DNA of 64,000 bases from Luteirhabdus pelagi (GCF_016827595.1 NZ_JAECMS010000002.1:310001-374000); one strand, 5' to 3'. Positions 17,127 through 25,418 are shown, counted from the stretch's first letter. The notes: generated from the letters alone by a model not told the origin. A program made the numbers and translations.

Positions 17127-18398
17127 ATGACATCTGTGAACAATTCAAATAACTATTCTTTACAAGGGAATTTTTATGTTATCGGCTTGAACTACAAAAA
17201 GGCCGATGCACAAATACGTGGTCATTTTAGCGTCGATGCTTCAGCCCAAGAGCTAATCTTACTGCAAGCAAAGGCGGATGGTTTCGACTCCCTATCTATT
17301 ATCTCTACCTGCAATCGTACCGAATTGTACGGCTTTGCCGAGCATCCATATCAGCTTATCAAATTGTTATGCGAATTCACGAAAGGAACGGTAGAAGAGT
17401 TCGAAAACGTATCCTATATCTATAAAAATAGAGAAGCGGTTTCCCACCTTTTCCGTGTTGGAACCGGTTTGGATAGTCAGATTTTAGGCGATTTTGAAAT
17501 TATCAGTCAGTTACGAAACAGTTTCCGACAGTCCAAAAAGATTGGTTTATTAAACGCATTTATGGAACGCTTGGCCAATGCGGTCATTCAGGCCAGCAAG
17601 CGGATCAAAAATGAAACGGATATTTCCAGTGGAGCCACTTCGGTAAGTTTTGCTGCCGTTCAATACATTATGGCGCATGTTCCCTATGTTTCAAAGAAGA
17701 ACATTCTGCTTTTTGGAACAGGAAAAATTGGTCGCAATACTTGTGAAAACCTCATCAAGCACACCCAGAACAAACATATTACCCTTATAAACCGTACCAA
17801 GGAACGCGCTGAGAAGGTGGCAGGTAAATTCAACTTGATCGTAAAGGACTATTCTGATATTCAAAGTGAAATTGCTCAAACCGATGTGTTGATCGTCGCC
17901 ACCGGCGCACAACAGCCTACGATTTCAAAGGAATTATTATATCTGAAAAAGCCATTGCTTATTTTAGACCTATCTATTCCGAAGAATGTATCGGATGATG
18001 TGAAGGAATACGAACACGTTAGCTTGGTTCATTTAGATGAATTATCGGCAGTGACCAATCAGACCCTCTCGCAACGGGCCGAGCATCTTCCAATGGCAAA
18101 GGAGATTATCGCTGAAATTGAAGAAGAATTCAACACTTGGGCACAACACCGAAAGTTTGTACCAACCGTGAAGGCCTTAAAATCGAAACTTTCCGAAATT
18201 AAGGAAGGCGAAATCGATTATCACCGTAAAAAATTATCCGACTTCAACGAAGATCAGGCGGAAATCATTAGCAACCGCATTATTCAAAAAATTACGACCC
18301 AGGTTGTCAATCACCTGAAACAGGCCAACGGCAGCACCGAACTTCATTTAGAGATGTTGGAAAAAATGTTTCAATTAGAAACAGAAAAAAGTGAATAA
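17127..18398 (+). CDS. hemA: Glutamyl-tRNA reductase
   Basis: 423 residues, NADPH-dependent reduction of glutamyl-tRNA to glutamate-1-semialdehyde, the first committed step of C5-pathway haem synthesis. The catalytic C62 is in STCNRTELYG. The block GLDSQILGDFEIISQLR, the NADPH-binding segment LLFGTGKIGRNTCENL and the C-terminal dimerisation helices are all present. It is the first gene of the haem cluster; its stop overlaps the GTG start of hemC by 8 nt. The divergent AraC gene and the inverted repeats upstream suggest regulation at this promoter. Confidence 0.96.
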   Translation: MTSVNNSNNYSLQGNFYVIGLNYKKADAQIRGHFSVDASAQELILLQAKADGFDSLSIISTCNRTELYGFAEHPYQLIKLLCEFTKGTVEEFENVSYIYKNREAVSHLFRVGTGLDSQILGDFEIISQLRNSFRQSKKIGLLNAFMERLANAVIQASKRIKNETDISSGATSVSFAAVQYIMAHVPYVSKKNILLFGTGKIGRNTCENLIKHTQNKHITLINRTKERAEKVAGKFNLIVKDYSDIQSEIAQTDVLIVATGAQQPTISKELLYLKKPLLILDLSIPKNVSDDVKEYEHVSLVHLDELSAVTNQTLSQRAEHLPMAKEIIAEIEEEFNTWAQHRKFVPTVKALKSKLSEIKEGEIDYHRKKLSDFNEDQAEIISNRIIQKITTQVVNHLKQANGSTELHLEMLEKMFQLETEKSE

Positions 18399-19329
18399 AA
18401 CTATCCGAATCGGCACTCGCGATAGCCAATTAGCGCTATGGCAAGCCAAAACCGTTCAATCCCAATTAGAAAATCACGGCTACAAAACCAAACTGGTTCC
18501 TGTAAAATCAACGGGCGATTTGGTATTGGACACACCTTTATATGAAATGGGCATCACGGGAATTTTCACCAAAACCCTCGATGTGGCCATGATTAAAGGT
18601 GACGTGGATATTGCCGTACATAGTATGAAGGATGTCCCTACGATGCTTCCCAAAGGAATTATTCAAACGGCGGTTTTAGAACGTGCCGCCACCGACGACA
18701 TCTTAGCAACCAAAGGTGACATAGACTACGAAAAACCATGTACCATCGCGACGGGTAGCCTGCGGAGGAAAGCACAGTGGTTGCATCGCTATCCACATCA
18801 CTCCGTTGTGGATTTAAGAGGAAATGTAAATACCCGACTTCAAAAATTACAGGATAACGATTGGCAGGGCGCCATTTTTGCCAAAGCAGGACTTGAAAGA
18901 ATCGATGTACTTCCCGACACGTATGAAGCATTGGATTGGATGATTCCCGCCCCAGCACAAGGGGCTATGGTAGTGGTTGCGATGGAAAATGATACGTTTT
19001 CTGTTGAAGCCACGCAAAAGCTGAATGATTTAAAGACCGATATCTGTACGAAAATCGAACGCGATTTCTTACGAACCCTAGAGGGTGGTTGTACCGCTCC
19101 AATCGGTGCTTTGGCTGAAGTAGTGGGCAATTCTATTCAGTTTAGAGGTTGTTTGTTTTCATTGGACGGACAAACGAAGTTGGAGGCTGCAAAGGAGATT
19201 TCGATACCGAACCCGCAGGGTCTCGAGCACCCTGTGCGTTTAAGCGCTGGAAAAGATGCTGCTTTAGAACTATTGGAAAATGGTGGAGCGGAATTGATGG
19301 CCTCCATCAAAAGCGAAATGAACAAATAA
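18391..19329 (+). CDS. hemC: Hydroxymethylbilane synthase with an in-frame palindrome insert
   Basis: 312 residues from a GTG overlapping hemA. It polymerises four porphobilinogens into hydroxymethylbilane. Catalytic D81 is in SMKDVPT, substrate-binding residues in TGSLRRKAQW, and the dipyrromethane cofactor cysteine is C234 in EGGCTAPIGA. In the C-terminal domain, residues 273-284 (PNPQGLEHPVRL) are encoded by the 33-bp palindrome at 19209-19241 and look like an added loop between the strand after FSLDG and the final helix. The frame is kept and the enzyme core is complete, so the protein should be active. It ends 2 nt before hemD. Confidence 0.95.
   Translation: MNKTIRIGTRDSQLALWQAKTVQSQLENHGYKTKLVPVKSTGDLVLDTPLYEMGITGIFTKTLDVAMIKGDVDIAVHSMKDVPTMLPKGIIQTAVLERAATDDILATKGDIDYEKPCTIATGSLRRKAQWLHRYPHHSVVDLRGNVNTRLQKLQDNDWQGAIFAKAGLERIDVLPDTYEALDWMIPAPAQGAMVVVAMENDTFSVEATQKLNDLKTDICTKIERDFLRTLEGGCTAPIGALAEVVGNSIQFRGCLFSLDGQTKLEAAKEISIPNPQGLEHPVRLSAGKDAALELLENGGAELMASIKSEMNK
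19209..19241 (+). repeat. 33-bp palindrome, copy 4 (inside hemC)
   Basis: Left arm GAACCCGCAGGGTCT, centre CGA, right arm GCACCCTGTGCGTTT. It is more decayed than most copies, as might be expected of an older insertion under coding selection. It is read as N-P-Q-G-L-E-H-P-V-R-L, the same frame as the three other intragenic copies. Confidence 0.75.
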
Positions 19330-19331
19330 TC

Positions 19332-20015
19332 ATGAAATCGGTTCTTTCTACTAAAAAACTAACCATCGCCCAGAAGGAATTGTTGCTCAATTCGGGACTG
19401 ACCTTAGTAGAATATGATGCTATTGGCATAGAGCTGACAGATTTCGAAATGCCTTCCAATGTTACAAATGCCATTTTTAGCAGTCAGAATGCAGTGCGCG
19501 CGTTTTTACGTCACCCAAAACGATTAATATCCGAACTAACTCTTTTTTGTGTGGGACCCAAAACAGCCGCAACATTAGAGGACAATGGCTATTCTGTGTC
19601 AAAAATTGCCGAAAACAGTTCAAATTTGGCAGATTTCATTATAAAAAACCATAAAAATGATGCATTTCATTATTTCTGTGGAAATAAACGTCGCGACGAA
19701 TTACCTTCGGCCCTTAAAAATGAAAATATTCGGTTTAAGGAAATAGAAACGTATAAAACGGTCATCCAAAACCGACGCTTTACCCGTACCTTTGATGCCA
19801 TACTGTTTTATAGTCCGAGTGGTGTTGAAAGTTACGTTTCAGCCAACCTAGACCCACCGGGTGTTGAAAACCCAGCGGGTCTGCCAACCGCCATCTGTAT
19901 CGGTCCGACCACCGCTTCAGCAGCAGAAAACTATTTTGGGAATGTGATTACTGCCAATAGCACTTCCGTAGAAAGTGTGATTGCGAAAGCAGCGAAATTT
20001 TTTAATAGCCAATAA
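19332..20015 (+). CDS. hemD: Uroporphyrinogen-III synthase with an in-frame palindrome insert
   Basis: 227 residues from the ATG at 19332, 2 nt after hemC. It closes and inverts ring D of hydroxymethylbilane. The family is poorly conserved in sequence, but VLSTKKL, the [11 protein letters not shown] block, [28 protein letters not shown] and [17 protein letters not shown] are typical, and the position between hemC and hemE confirms it. Residues 174-184 ([11 protein letters not shown]) come from the 33-bp palindrome at 19850-19882, inserted just before the CIGPTT strand. A 7-bp direct repeat (GCCAACC) flanks the insert. hemE follows after 4 nt. Confidence 0.92.
   Translation: MKSVLSTKKLTIAQKELLLNSGLTLVEYDAIGIELTDFEMPSNVTNAIFSSQNAVRAFLRHPKRLISELTLFCVGPKTAATLEDNGYSVSKIAENSSNLADFIIKNHKNDAFHYFCGNKRRDELPSALKNENIRFKEIETYKTVIQNRRFTRTFDAILFYSPSGVESYVSANLDPPGVENPAGLPTAICIGPTTASAAENYFGNVITANSTSVESVIAKAAKFFNSQ
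19850..19882 (+). repeat. 33-bp palindrome, copy 5 (inside hemD)
   Basis: Arms AGACCCACCGGGTGT and AAACCCAGCGGGTCT around TGA. GCCAACC occurs on both sides (19842-19848 and 19883-19889). It is read as [11 protein letters not shown]. Apart from the G at 19863 it is identical to the copy at the RAYT/hemF junction. Confidence 0.88.
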
Positions 20016-20019
20016 CCAT

Positions 20020-21051
20020 ATGATAAAAAACGATTTATTCTTACGAGCCCTAAAAGGTGAAACCGTTGAACGCCCACCCGTCTGGATGATGCGACAAGCA
20101 GGTCGGTACCTTCCAGAGTTTATGGAAATAAAGGCGAAATATGATTTCTTCACCCGTTGTCAAACCCCAGAATTAGCAAGTGAAATCACTGTTCAGCCTA
20201 TCCGACGTTATGGTATGGATGCGGCGATTTTATTTAGTGATATTTTGGTGATTCCACAGGCGATGAACATCGACGTTCAAATGAAACCAGGCGTGGGCCC
20301 TTGGTTACCGGATCCTATTCGCAAGAAAGAAGATTTGGATCGCGTAATCGTTCCTGATATTCAGGATACATTGGGTTATGTGATGGATGCCATTGAAATG
20401 ACAAAGGAAAAGTTGAATGATGAAATCCCACTTATCGGTTTCGCAGGCAGTCCATGGACCATCCTTTGTTATTGTGTGCAAGGACAAGGCTCGAAAAATT
20501 TCGATAAAGCGAAGCAGTTTTGCTTCACACAACCACAGGCTGCGCATGAGTTATTACAGAAGATTACCGATACCACCATTCTATATTTAAAGGAAAAGGT
20601 AGCCGCGGGCGTGAATGCCGTTCAGGTATTTGACAGTTGGGGAGGTATGCTATCGCCTACCGATTATCAAGAATTTAGTTGGAAATATATTCAACAAATA
20701 ATTGATGCATTAAAAGATGAAGCTCCCGTAATTGCTTTTGGTAAAGGCTGTTGGTTTGCTTTGGAAGAAATGTCGAAAAGCGGTGCTGCTGCATTGGGTG
20801 TAGATTGGACGTGCTCGCCTCAAACCGCTAGAAAACTAACGGGTGGCAACATTACCCTTCAAGGGAACTTTGATCCTACACGTTTGTTTAGTCCGCCCAA
20901 GGAAATAAAACGAATGGTTACTGAAATGATCGATGCCTTCGGAAAGGATAAGTATATCGTGAACTTAGGGCATGGTATTTTACCTAATATTCCAATAGAA
21001 AATGCTGGCGCGTTCATTGAAGCCGTAAAGGAATACAAAGCGAACTCGTGA
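20020..21051 (+). CDS. hemE: Uroporphyrinogen decarboxylase
   Basis: 343 residues from the ATG at 20020, decarboxylating uroporphyrinogen III to coproporphyrinogen III. Family signatures are clear: [16 protein letters not shown] near the N-terminus (active-site Arg residues), [13 protein letters not shown] (active-site Asp), [10 protein letters not shown] and the C-terminal FNLGHGILP-like segment ([12 protein letters not shown]). It is cytoplasmic and lies 4 nt after hemD. Its TGA overlaps the GTG start of the DUF6973 gene (GTGA), so the unit continues. Confidence 0.97.
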   Translation: MIKNDLFLRALKGETVERPPVWMMRQAGRYLPEFMEIKAKYDFFTRCQTPELASEITVQPIRRYGMDAAILFSDILVIPQAMNIDVQMKPGVGPWLPDPIRKKEDLDRVIVPDIQDTLGYVMDAIEMTKEKLNDEIPLIGFAGSPWTILCYCVQGQGSKNFDKAKQFCFTQPQAAHELLQKITDTTILYLKEKVAAGVNAVQVFDSWGGMLSPTDYQEFSWKYIQQIIDALKDEAPVIAFGKGCWFALEEMSKSGAAALGVDWTCSPQTARKLTGGNITLQGNFDPTRLFSPPKEIKRMVTEMIDAFGKDKYIVNLGHGILPNIPIENAGAFIEAVKEYKANS

Positions 21052-21539
21052 ATCTTTGGGCACGCATTCGAAGTTTAAGCATCGGACAGCTTTGGCAGCT
21101 GTCCGTATTGTTTTTGAAGCATCCGTTATATATTTTTCCCACACTCCGTGCAACTAAACGCACCTTTGAAATCTGTCAAAACCTGTATGGGGATACGCAT
21201 CATAAGAGCAACCGTGCCAATTCGTTTCGACATGCGCTATGGAATATATTAATCTGCCAAAAAACGTTCAAAATTTCCAAAAATGAGCAAAAAGCTGTCG
21301 TTTTTACCCAAAAAGTGACCGATTTATATGAAAAAGTAACTCAAAATGAAGTATTGGATGAAGCGATGGATCTGCACAATAATGAAATTGGAAGACGTCA
21401 GTTTTTAAAGAATTTCACTCAAAATGAAGCAGAAACGGTCGATTTACTTAAAAAAATGGCTAAAAATGCTCAAAAAGTATCAACAGTTACAGAAATGAAG
21501 AAATTTCGGGATAAATTGGTGTTTATTTCGAAAGAGTAA
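21048..21539 (+). CDS. DUF6973-like protein in the haem operon
   Basis: 163 residues from a GTG overlapping the hemE stop. The core [20 protein letters not shown] and the later [11 protein letters not shown], with conserved His and Asp/Asn residues, match DUF6973 domains of Bacteroidota. These histidines look like possible metal or catalytic residues, but no activity is known to me. There is no signal peptide. It is translationally coupled to hemE and only 20 nt from the EI24 gene, so it is co-expressed with haem enzymes; whether it acts in haem metabolism is unknown. Confidence 0.72.
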   Translation: MNLWARIRSLSIGQLWQLSVLFLKHPLYIFPTLRATKRTFEICQNLYGDTHHKSNRANSFRHALWNILICQKTFKISKNEQKAVVFTQKVTDLYEKVTQNEVLDEAMDLHNNEIGRRQFLKNFTQNEAETVDLLKKMAKNAQKVSTVTEMKKFRDKLVFISKE

Positions 21540-21559
21540 GCTATTTAATATCATTTTTA

Positions 21560-22327
21560 ATGATAAAATCGATTTTTAATAGTATAAAAGCCTATGGCGG
21601 AACATTCAAACTGATTTCCAGACTTGGGTTATGGAAATACTTCGGCGTTCCCATGGCGATTAGCTTCCTTACCGCAGTATTAATAGGTTTTGCAACCTGG
21701 GGATGGAACGATAATATCGGTGGCTTCATCGTACGAATTTGGCTGTGGGAATGGGGCGCAGAAACCTTTCGAACGATTGGAAATGTACTCGGCGGACTTA
21801 TCATCATCGCACTCGGATTGATTTTATATAAACACATTGTCATGGCGTTGAGTGCTCCATTTATGAGTCCCGTTTCTGAAAAGATTGAAGCTTATTTATC
21901 TGGTGAAAATCATTCACATCGCGAGACTACGAATATTTCGCAACTCTGGCGTGGCATTCGGATAAATGTTCGAAATCTATTGATGGAATTACTCTTAACG
22001 ATTCCAATTTTGCTGCTTAGTTTAATTCCGATTGTGAATATTTTTACTTCGGTTCTGCTGTTTTTGGTACAAGCATACTATGCTGGATTTGGAAACATGG
22101 ATTACACCTTGGAACGTCACTTCACCTACCGTGAAAGCGTTACTTTTGTAAAGAACCATCGTGGCACTGCCATCGCCAATGGAATTGTTTTTATGGCGAT
22201 GCTATTAATTCCCGTAATTGGAATAATACTCGTCCTTCCGCTTTCTGTAACGGCAGCAAGTACGGAGACGTTGAAGTTGTTGAAAGACCCGCTGGGTCTA
22301 GAGCACCCTGCGGGTCTAAAAAAATAA
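21560..22327 (+). CDS. EI24 (CysZ-like) membrane protein with palindrome-encoded C-terminus
   Basis: 255 residues with four to five hydrophobic helices (about 27-47, 68-98, 140-175, 212-238), typical of the EI24/CysZ family; CysZ moves sulfate, but most relatives are uncharacterised. The last residues KDPLGLEHPAGLKK come mostly from the 33-bp palindrome at 22285-22317, inserted at the end of the coding region and followed by AAA AAA TAA. The natural C-terminus was therefore probably about a dozen residues shorter or different. It follows the DUF6973 gene by 20 nt and precedes the RAYT. Confidence 0.82.
   Translation: MIKSIFNSIKAYGGTFKLISRLGLWKYFGVPMAISFLTAVLIGFATWGWNDNIGGFIVRIWLWEWGAETFRTIGNVLGGLIIIALGLILYKHIVMALSAPFMSPVSEKIEAYLSGENHSHRETTNISQLWRGIRINVRNLLMELLLTIPILLLSLIPIVNIFTSVLLFLVQAYYAGFGNMDYTLERHFTYRESVTFVKNHRGTAIANGIVFMAMLLIPVIGIILVLPLSVTAASTETLKLLKDPLGLEHPAGLKK
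22285..22317 (+). repeat. 33-bp palindrome, copy 6 (end of the EI24 gene)
   Basis: Arms AGACCCGCTGGGTCT and GCACCCTGCGGGTCT around AGA. It is read as D-P-L-G-L-E-H-P-A-G-L, two codons before the stop. Only 29 nt separate it from copy 7, the closest pair in the window. Confidence 0.88.
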
Positions 22328-22346
22328 TATCATGGATATGTAAGGA

Positions 22347-22379
22347 AGACCCACAGGGTCTCAAGTACCCTGTGGGTCT
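22347..22379. repeat. 33-bp palindrome, copy 7 (upstream of the RAYT)
   Basis: Arms AGACCCACAGGGTCT and GTACCCTGTGGGTCT (outer 13 bp perfectly paired) around CAA. It ends 19 nt before the RAYT start codon and so forms the left flank of the RAYT unit. Confidence 0.9.
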
Positions 22380-22398
22380 ATGAAGAAATAGCAATGCT

Positions 22399-23871
22399 AT
22401 GTATTTAGAAAAACTGGAAAAAGACAAATATTATCATATCTACAATAGAGGTATCAACAAGGCAACTATTTTCAGTACGGATGCCAATAAATCCTATTTC
22501 CTAAAGCTTTATGGGAAATATATTGGTGAAAAAGTCTCAACTATCGCCTTTTGTCTGCTGGACAATCATTTTCACTTTTTAATAAAAGTGAATGAGGAAG
22601 GCGAATCGCTTTCCCGGGCATTTTCAAACTTCTTCAACGCATACGCGAAAGCTTATAATAAGCAAGAAAATAGAGTTGGGAGTTTGTTTCAACGAAATTT
22701 CAAAAGGAAAAAAGTTTCGGAAGAAGCCTACTTTCGTAAACTATTCATTTATATACATACTAATCCAGTTGAAAACATCCAAAAGTATCATTATTCCTCA
22801 TTCCATTATTATCTAGGAGAAAAACAACCCTCTAATTTCAAACTAGAGAAAGAATATGCCCTTAAACTTTTTGATACTATTGAAAATATGAAATACAGTC
22901 ACGAAAAAGCGAAACAAGACGATGATTTCACAGCTGTAGACCCACCGGGTTTTGAAAACCCAGCGGGTCTCAAAAACAAATTCGTCACCTACATACGAAC
23001 CCTACAAGACACCATTACCCAAACCCTCGAAGAAATTGACGGCACTGCCCGTTTTCAGGAAGACCTTTGGGAACGTGCCGAAGGTGGTGGCGGCCGCACA
23101 CGCGTCATCGAAAATGGAGCGGTATTCGAAAAAGGTGGTGTGAATATTTCCGAAGTGCACGGCGAACTTCCCGAAAGTATGCAGCAGTATTTCGGAGTGA
23201 AAGATGCTGATTTCTTTGCCTGTGGACTTAGTTTGGTGTTGCATCCTAAAAATCCGTTTGTTCCTACCGTACACGCCAATTGGCGCTATTTTGAAATGTA
23301 TGATAAGAGTGGTGAAATCGTAGACCAATGGTTTGGTGGCGGACAGGATCTTACCCCCTATTATCTAGTTGAAGAAGACGCCAAGCATTTCCATTCGGTT
23401 TGTAAAAAAGCCTGTGATACACATGACAAGGATTTCTATCCGCTTTATAAGGAAAAGTGCGATACTTATTTCTGGAATGCCCATAGAGATGAAGCTCGAG
23501 GGATAGGTGGTTTATTTTTTGATTATTTAAAGGAAACCGAAGACAAAAGCATGCAGGATTGGTACGATTTCGTCACTGAAGTTGGCGATAGCTTTTTGGA
23601 GGCCTATGTACCTATAGTTGAAAAGAGAAAGAAATTAACCTATACTGAAGCGAATCGCGACTGGCAGGAAATTCGACGCGGTCGCTACGTGGAATTCAAC
23701 CTCGTTCACGACAAGGGTACCCTTTTCGGCTTAAAGACCAACGGCCGTATTGAAAGTATATTAATGAGTCTTCCGCCTCACGTGCAATGGCGTTACGATC
23801 ATCATCCAGAACCAGGAACCGAAGAAGCTAAACTGCTAGAAGTATTAAAAAATCCTAAAGAATGGGCATAA
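22399..23871 (+). CDS. hemF: In-frame fusion of a RAYT transposase with coproporphyrinogen III oxidase (HemF)
   Basis: 490 residues. Residues 1-180 are a full-length RAYT (Y1/HUH transposase): YYHIYNRGINKATIF start block, HUH motif H57-F58-H59 in LLDNHFHFLIKV, and the probable catalytic Y118 in FIYIHTNPV. Residues 181-191 (DPPGFENPAGL) are encoded by a 33-bp palindrome. Residues 192-490 are a complete aerobic HemF (EGGGGRTRVIENGAVFEKGGVNIS, FNLVHDKGTLFGLKTNGRIESILMSLPP), which decarboxylates coproporphyrinogen III with O2. The codon before KNKF, where HemF should start, is CTC, and no usable start occurs early in the HemF part. HemF must therefore be made as a fusion, or from an ATG inside the RAYT such as 22888 (residue 164), or after proteolysis. 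No stop or frameshift separates the parts. A sequencing error removing a stop cannot be excluded. Confidence 0.9.
   Translation: MYLEKLEKDKYYHIYNRGINKATIFSTDANKSYFLKLYGKYIGEKVSTIAFCLLDNHFHFLIKVNEEGESLSRAFSNFFNAYAKAYNKQENRVGSLFQRNFKRKKVSEEAYFRKLFIYIHTNPVENIQKYHYSSFHYYLGEKQPSNFKLEKEYALKLFDTIENMKYSHEKAKQDDDFTAVDPPGFENPAGLKNKFVTYIRTLQDTITQTLEEIDGTARFQEDLWERAEGGGGRTRVIENGAVFEKGGVNISEVHGELPESMQQYFGVKDADFFACGLSLVLHPKNPFVPTVHANWRYFEMYDKSGEIVDQWFGGGQDLTPYYLVEEDAKHFHSVCKKACDTHDKDFYPLYKEKCDTYFWNAHRDEARGIGGLFFDYLKETEDKSMQDWYDFVTEVGDSFLEAYVPIVEKRKKLTYTEANRDWQEIRRGRYVEFNLVHDKGTLFGLKTNGRIESILMSLPPHVQWRYDHHPEPGTEEAKLLEVLKNPKEWA
22938..22970 (+). repeat. 33-bp palindrome, copy 8 (RAYT-hemF junction)
   Basis: Arms AGACCCACCGGGTTT and AAACCCAGCGGGTCT around TGA, differing from perfect pairing only by two G-T type positions. 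It encodes the 11-residue linker D-P-P-G-F-E-N-P-A-G-L. Its last bases provide GGT CT, and the next base completes CTC where the hemF ATG would be expected. Confidence 0.92.
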
Positions 23872-23940
23872 TCGCTCAAATTCCTGCTTCGGCCGTCTAA
23901 AAACCTTATTTTTACAGCTTTAATTGCTACTAGTTCAAAC

Positions 23941-24378
23941 ATGAATAAAATCAAGATTATCAACAAATCGGAGCATCCGTTGCCTAGCTATGAAACGATA
24001 GCTTCCGCTGGGATGGATCTTCGGGCACAGGTATCGGAACCTTCAACCCTAAAACCACTCCAACGAGCCATTGTAAAAACCGGGCTTTTTATCGAACTCC
24101 CCATCGGTTATGAAGCACAGGTACGTCCGCGTAGCGGATTGGCAGCAAAAAAAGGAATTACCGTTCTAAATAGCCCAGGAACCATCGATGCCGATTATCG
24201 CGGTGAAATTGGTGTTATTTTGGTGAATCTTTCCAATGATGACTTCACAATTGAAAATGGTGAACGCATTGCTCAATTGGTGATTGCCAAGCATGAGCGC
24301 GCCGTTTGGGAAGAAGTAGACGAACTGGGTGAAACCTCACGAGGTGCCGGCGGTTTCGGAAGTACCGGAACAAAGTAA
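23941..24378 (+). CDS. dut: dUTP diphosphatase
   Basis: 145 residues, the normal size of the trimeric enzyme that hydrolyses dUTP to dUMP. All five motifs are present: [18 protein letters not shown] with [24 protein letters not shown], and the C-terminal GAGGFGSTG arm. It starts 69 nt after hemF, where many relatives have hemB; no hemB is in the window. The nucleotidyltransferase gene follows after 23 nt, so these two probably start a second unit. Confidence 0.97.
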   Translation: MNKIKIINKSEHPLPSYETIASAGMDLRAQVSEPSTLKPLQRAIVKTGLFIELPIGYEAQVRPRSGLAAKKGITVLNSPGTIDADYRGEIGVILVNLSNDDFTIENGERIAQLVIAKHERAVWEEVDELGETSRGAGGFGSTGTK

Positions 24379-24401
24379 AACAAACCAAAAAAAAGAAAAA
24401 G

Positions 24402-25418
24402 ATGAGAATTATTGTCCCAATGGCAGGTCGCGGCAGCAGACTTCGTCCACATACGCTTACCGTTCCTAAACCCCTTATTCCCGTCGCAGGGAAACCGATT
24501 GTACATCGATTGGTTACTGAAATTGCCAATATTTTGGAAGATGATATCGATGAGATCGCATTTATTTTAGGCGATCCAGCGTTTTTTGGCGACGATATCG
24601 TGGAAAGTCTTCAGGAATTAGCGAAGTCATTGAATGCAAAAGCTAGTATTTATCGTCAGTTAGAGCCCAAAGGAACCGGTCACGCCATTATGTGCGCCGA
24701 ACCGTCCTTATCTGGACCCGCGGTTATTGCCTATGCCGATACCTTAATAAAAGCTGATTTCAATCTTGATAAAGAGGCCGATAGTGTTATTTGGACCAAA
24801 AAGGTGAAGCATCCAGAAGCCTATGGCGTGGTTAAATTGAATGATAAAGATGAAATCGTTGAGTTGGTTGAAAAGCCGCAGCAATTCGTAAGCGACCAAG
24901 CCGTTATTGGAATCTATTATTTTAAGGATGTTGACGTATTGAAAAAGGAACTTCAATATGTATTGGATAATGATATCATTCATGGAGGTGAATACCAGAT
25001 TAATGACGGTATAAAACGTATGATGGCCGACGGAAGAATCTTTAAAACCGGTACGGTCGACGAATGGATGGACTGTGGAAATAAGGAAGTGACAGTCGAG
25101 ACCAATAAAAAGATGTTGGATTTCCTATCGGAAGATGGGGAAGCGTTGGTTTCAACAAAAATCACCACTGAAAATTCAAAAATTATTGAGCCTTGTTTTA
25201 TCGCAGACGGTGTAACACTGAAAAATAGTACCGTTGGGCCGCATGTTTCAATAGGGAAAGGCACAATAATTGAGGAAAGTAGCGTTAGCAATAGTATCAT
25301 CCAGACAAATGCAACGGTAAAAAATGCGACCTTGGAGAATGCCATGATCGGAAATCATGCTACCTTCGATGGAAACTTTACCAATGTTAGCATTGGTGAT
25401 TATAGCGAATTGAAGTAA
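24402..25418 (+). CDS. Sugar-1-phosphate nucleotidylyltransferase with beta-helix tail
   Basis: 338 residues. The N-terminal Rossmann-like domain has the nucleotidyltransferase signature MAGRGSRLRPHTLTVPKPLIPVAGKPIV and later EKPQQFVSDQAVIGIYYF and GTVDEWMDCGNKEVTVETN. The C-terminal 70 residues (LKNSTVGPHVSIGKGTIIEESSVSNSII...) form hexapeptide left-handed beta-helix repeats. It resembles glucose- or mannose-1-phosphate nucleotidyltransferases, and the exact sugar cannot be assigned. It probably supplies activated sugars for cell-envelope polysaccharides, in keeping with the envelope genes that follow. Confidence 0.9.
   Translation: MRIIVPMAGRGSRLRPHTLTVPKPLIPVAGKPIVHRLVTEIANILEDDIDEIAFILGDPAFFGDDIVESLQELAKSLNAKASIYRQLEPKGTGHAIMCAEPSLSGPAVIAYADTLIKADFNLDKEADSVIWTKKVKHPEAYGVVKLNDKDEIVELVEKPQQFVSDQAVIGIYYFKDVDVLKKELQYVLDNDIIHGGEYQINDGIKRMMADGRIFKTGTVDEWMDCGNKEVTVETNKKMLDFLSEDGEALVSTKITTENSKIIEPCFIADGVTLKNSTVGPHVSIGKGTIIEESSVSNSIIQTNATVKNATLENAMIGNHATFDGNFTNVSIGDYSELK

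Larger units (their letters stand above)
22347..22970 (+). mobile_element. REP-RAYT-REP unit
   Basis: A REP-associated tyrosine transposase reading frame (22399 to about 22937) is bracketed by two copies of the 33-bp palindrome (22347-22379 and 22938-22970), with a third copy 29 nt further left. This is the typical layout of RAYT/REP systems, where the single transposase gene sits among the palindromes it is thought to mobilise. The right palindrome merges the unit with hemF. No longer terminal inverted repeats or target duplications were found. Confidence 0.8.

Noticed and set aside
19149-19331. Longer N-terminus for HemD
   Set aside because: It would overlap the hemC coding region with unrelated sequence; the ATG at 19332 begins with a typical HemD start.
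1422-22970. Reading the palindromes as a CRISPR array
   Set aside because: The copies are dispersed over 21 kb, lie inside genes, are near-perfect palindromes without regular spacers, and no cas genes are present.
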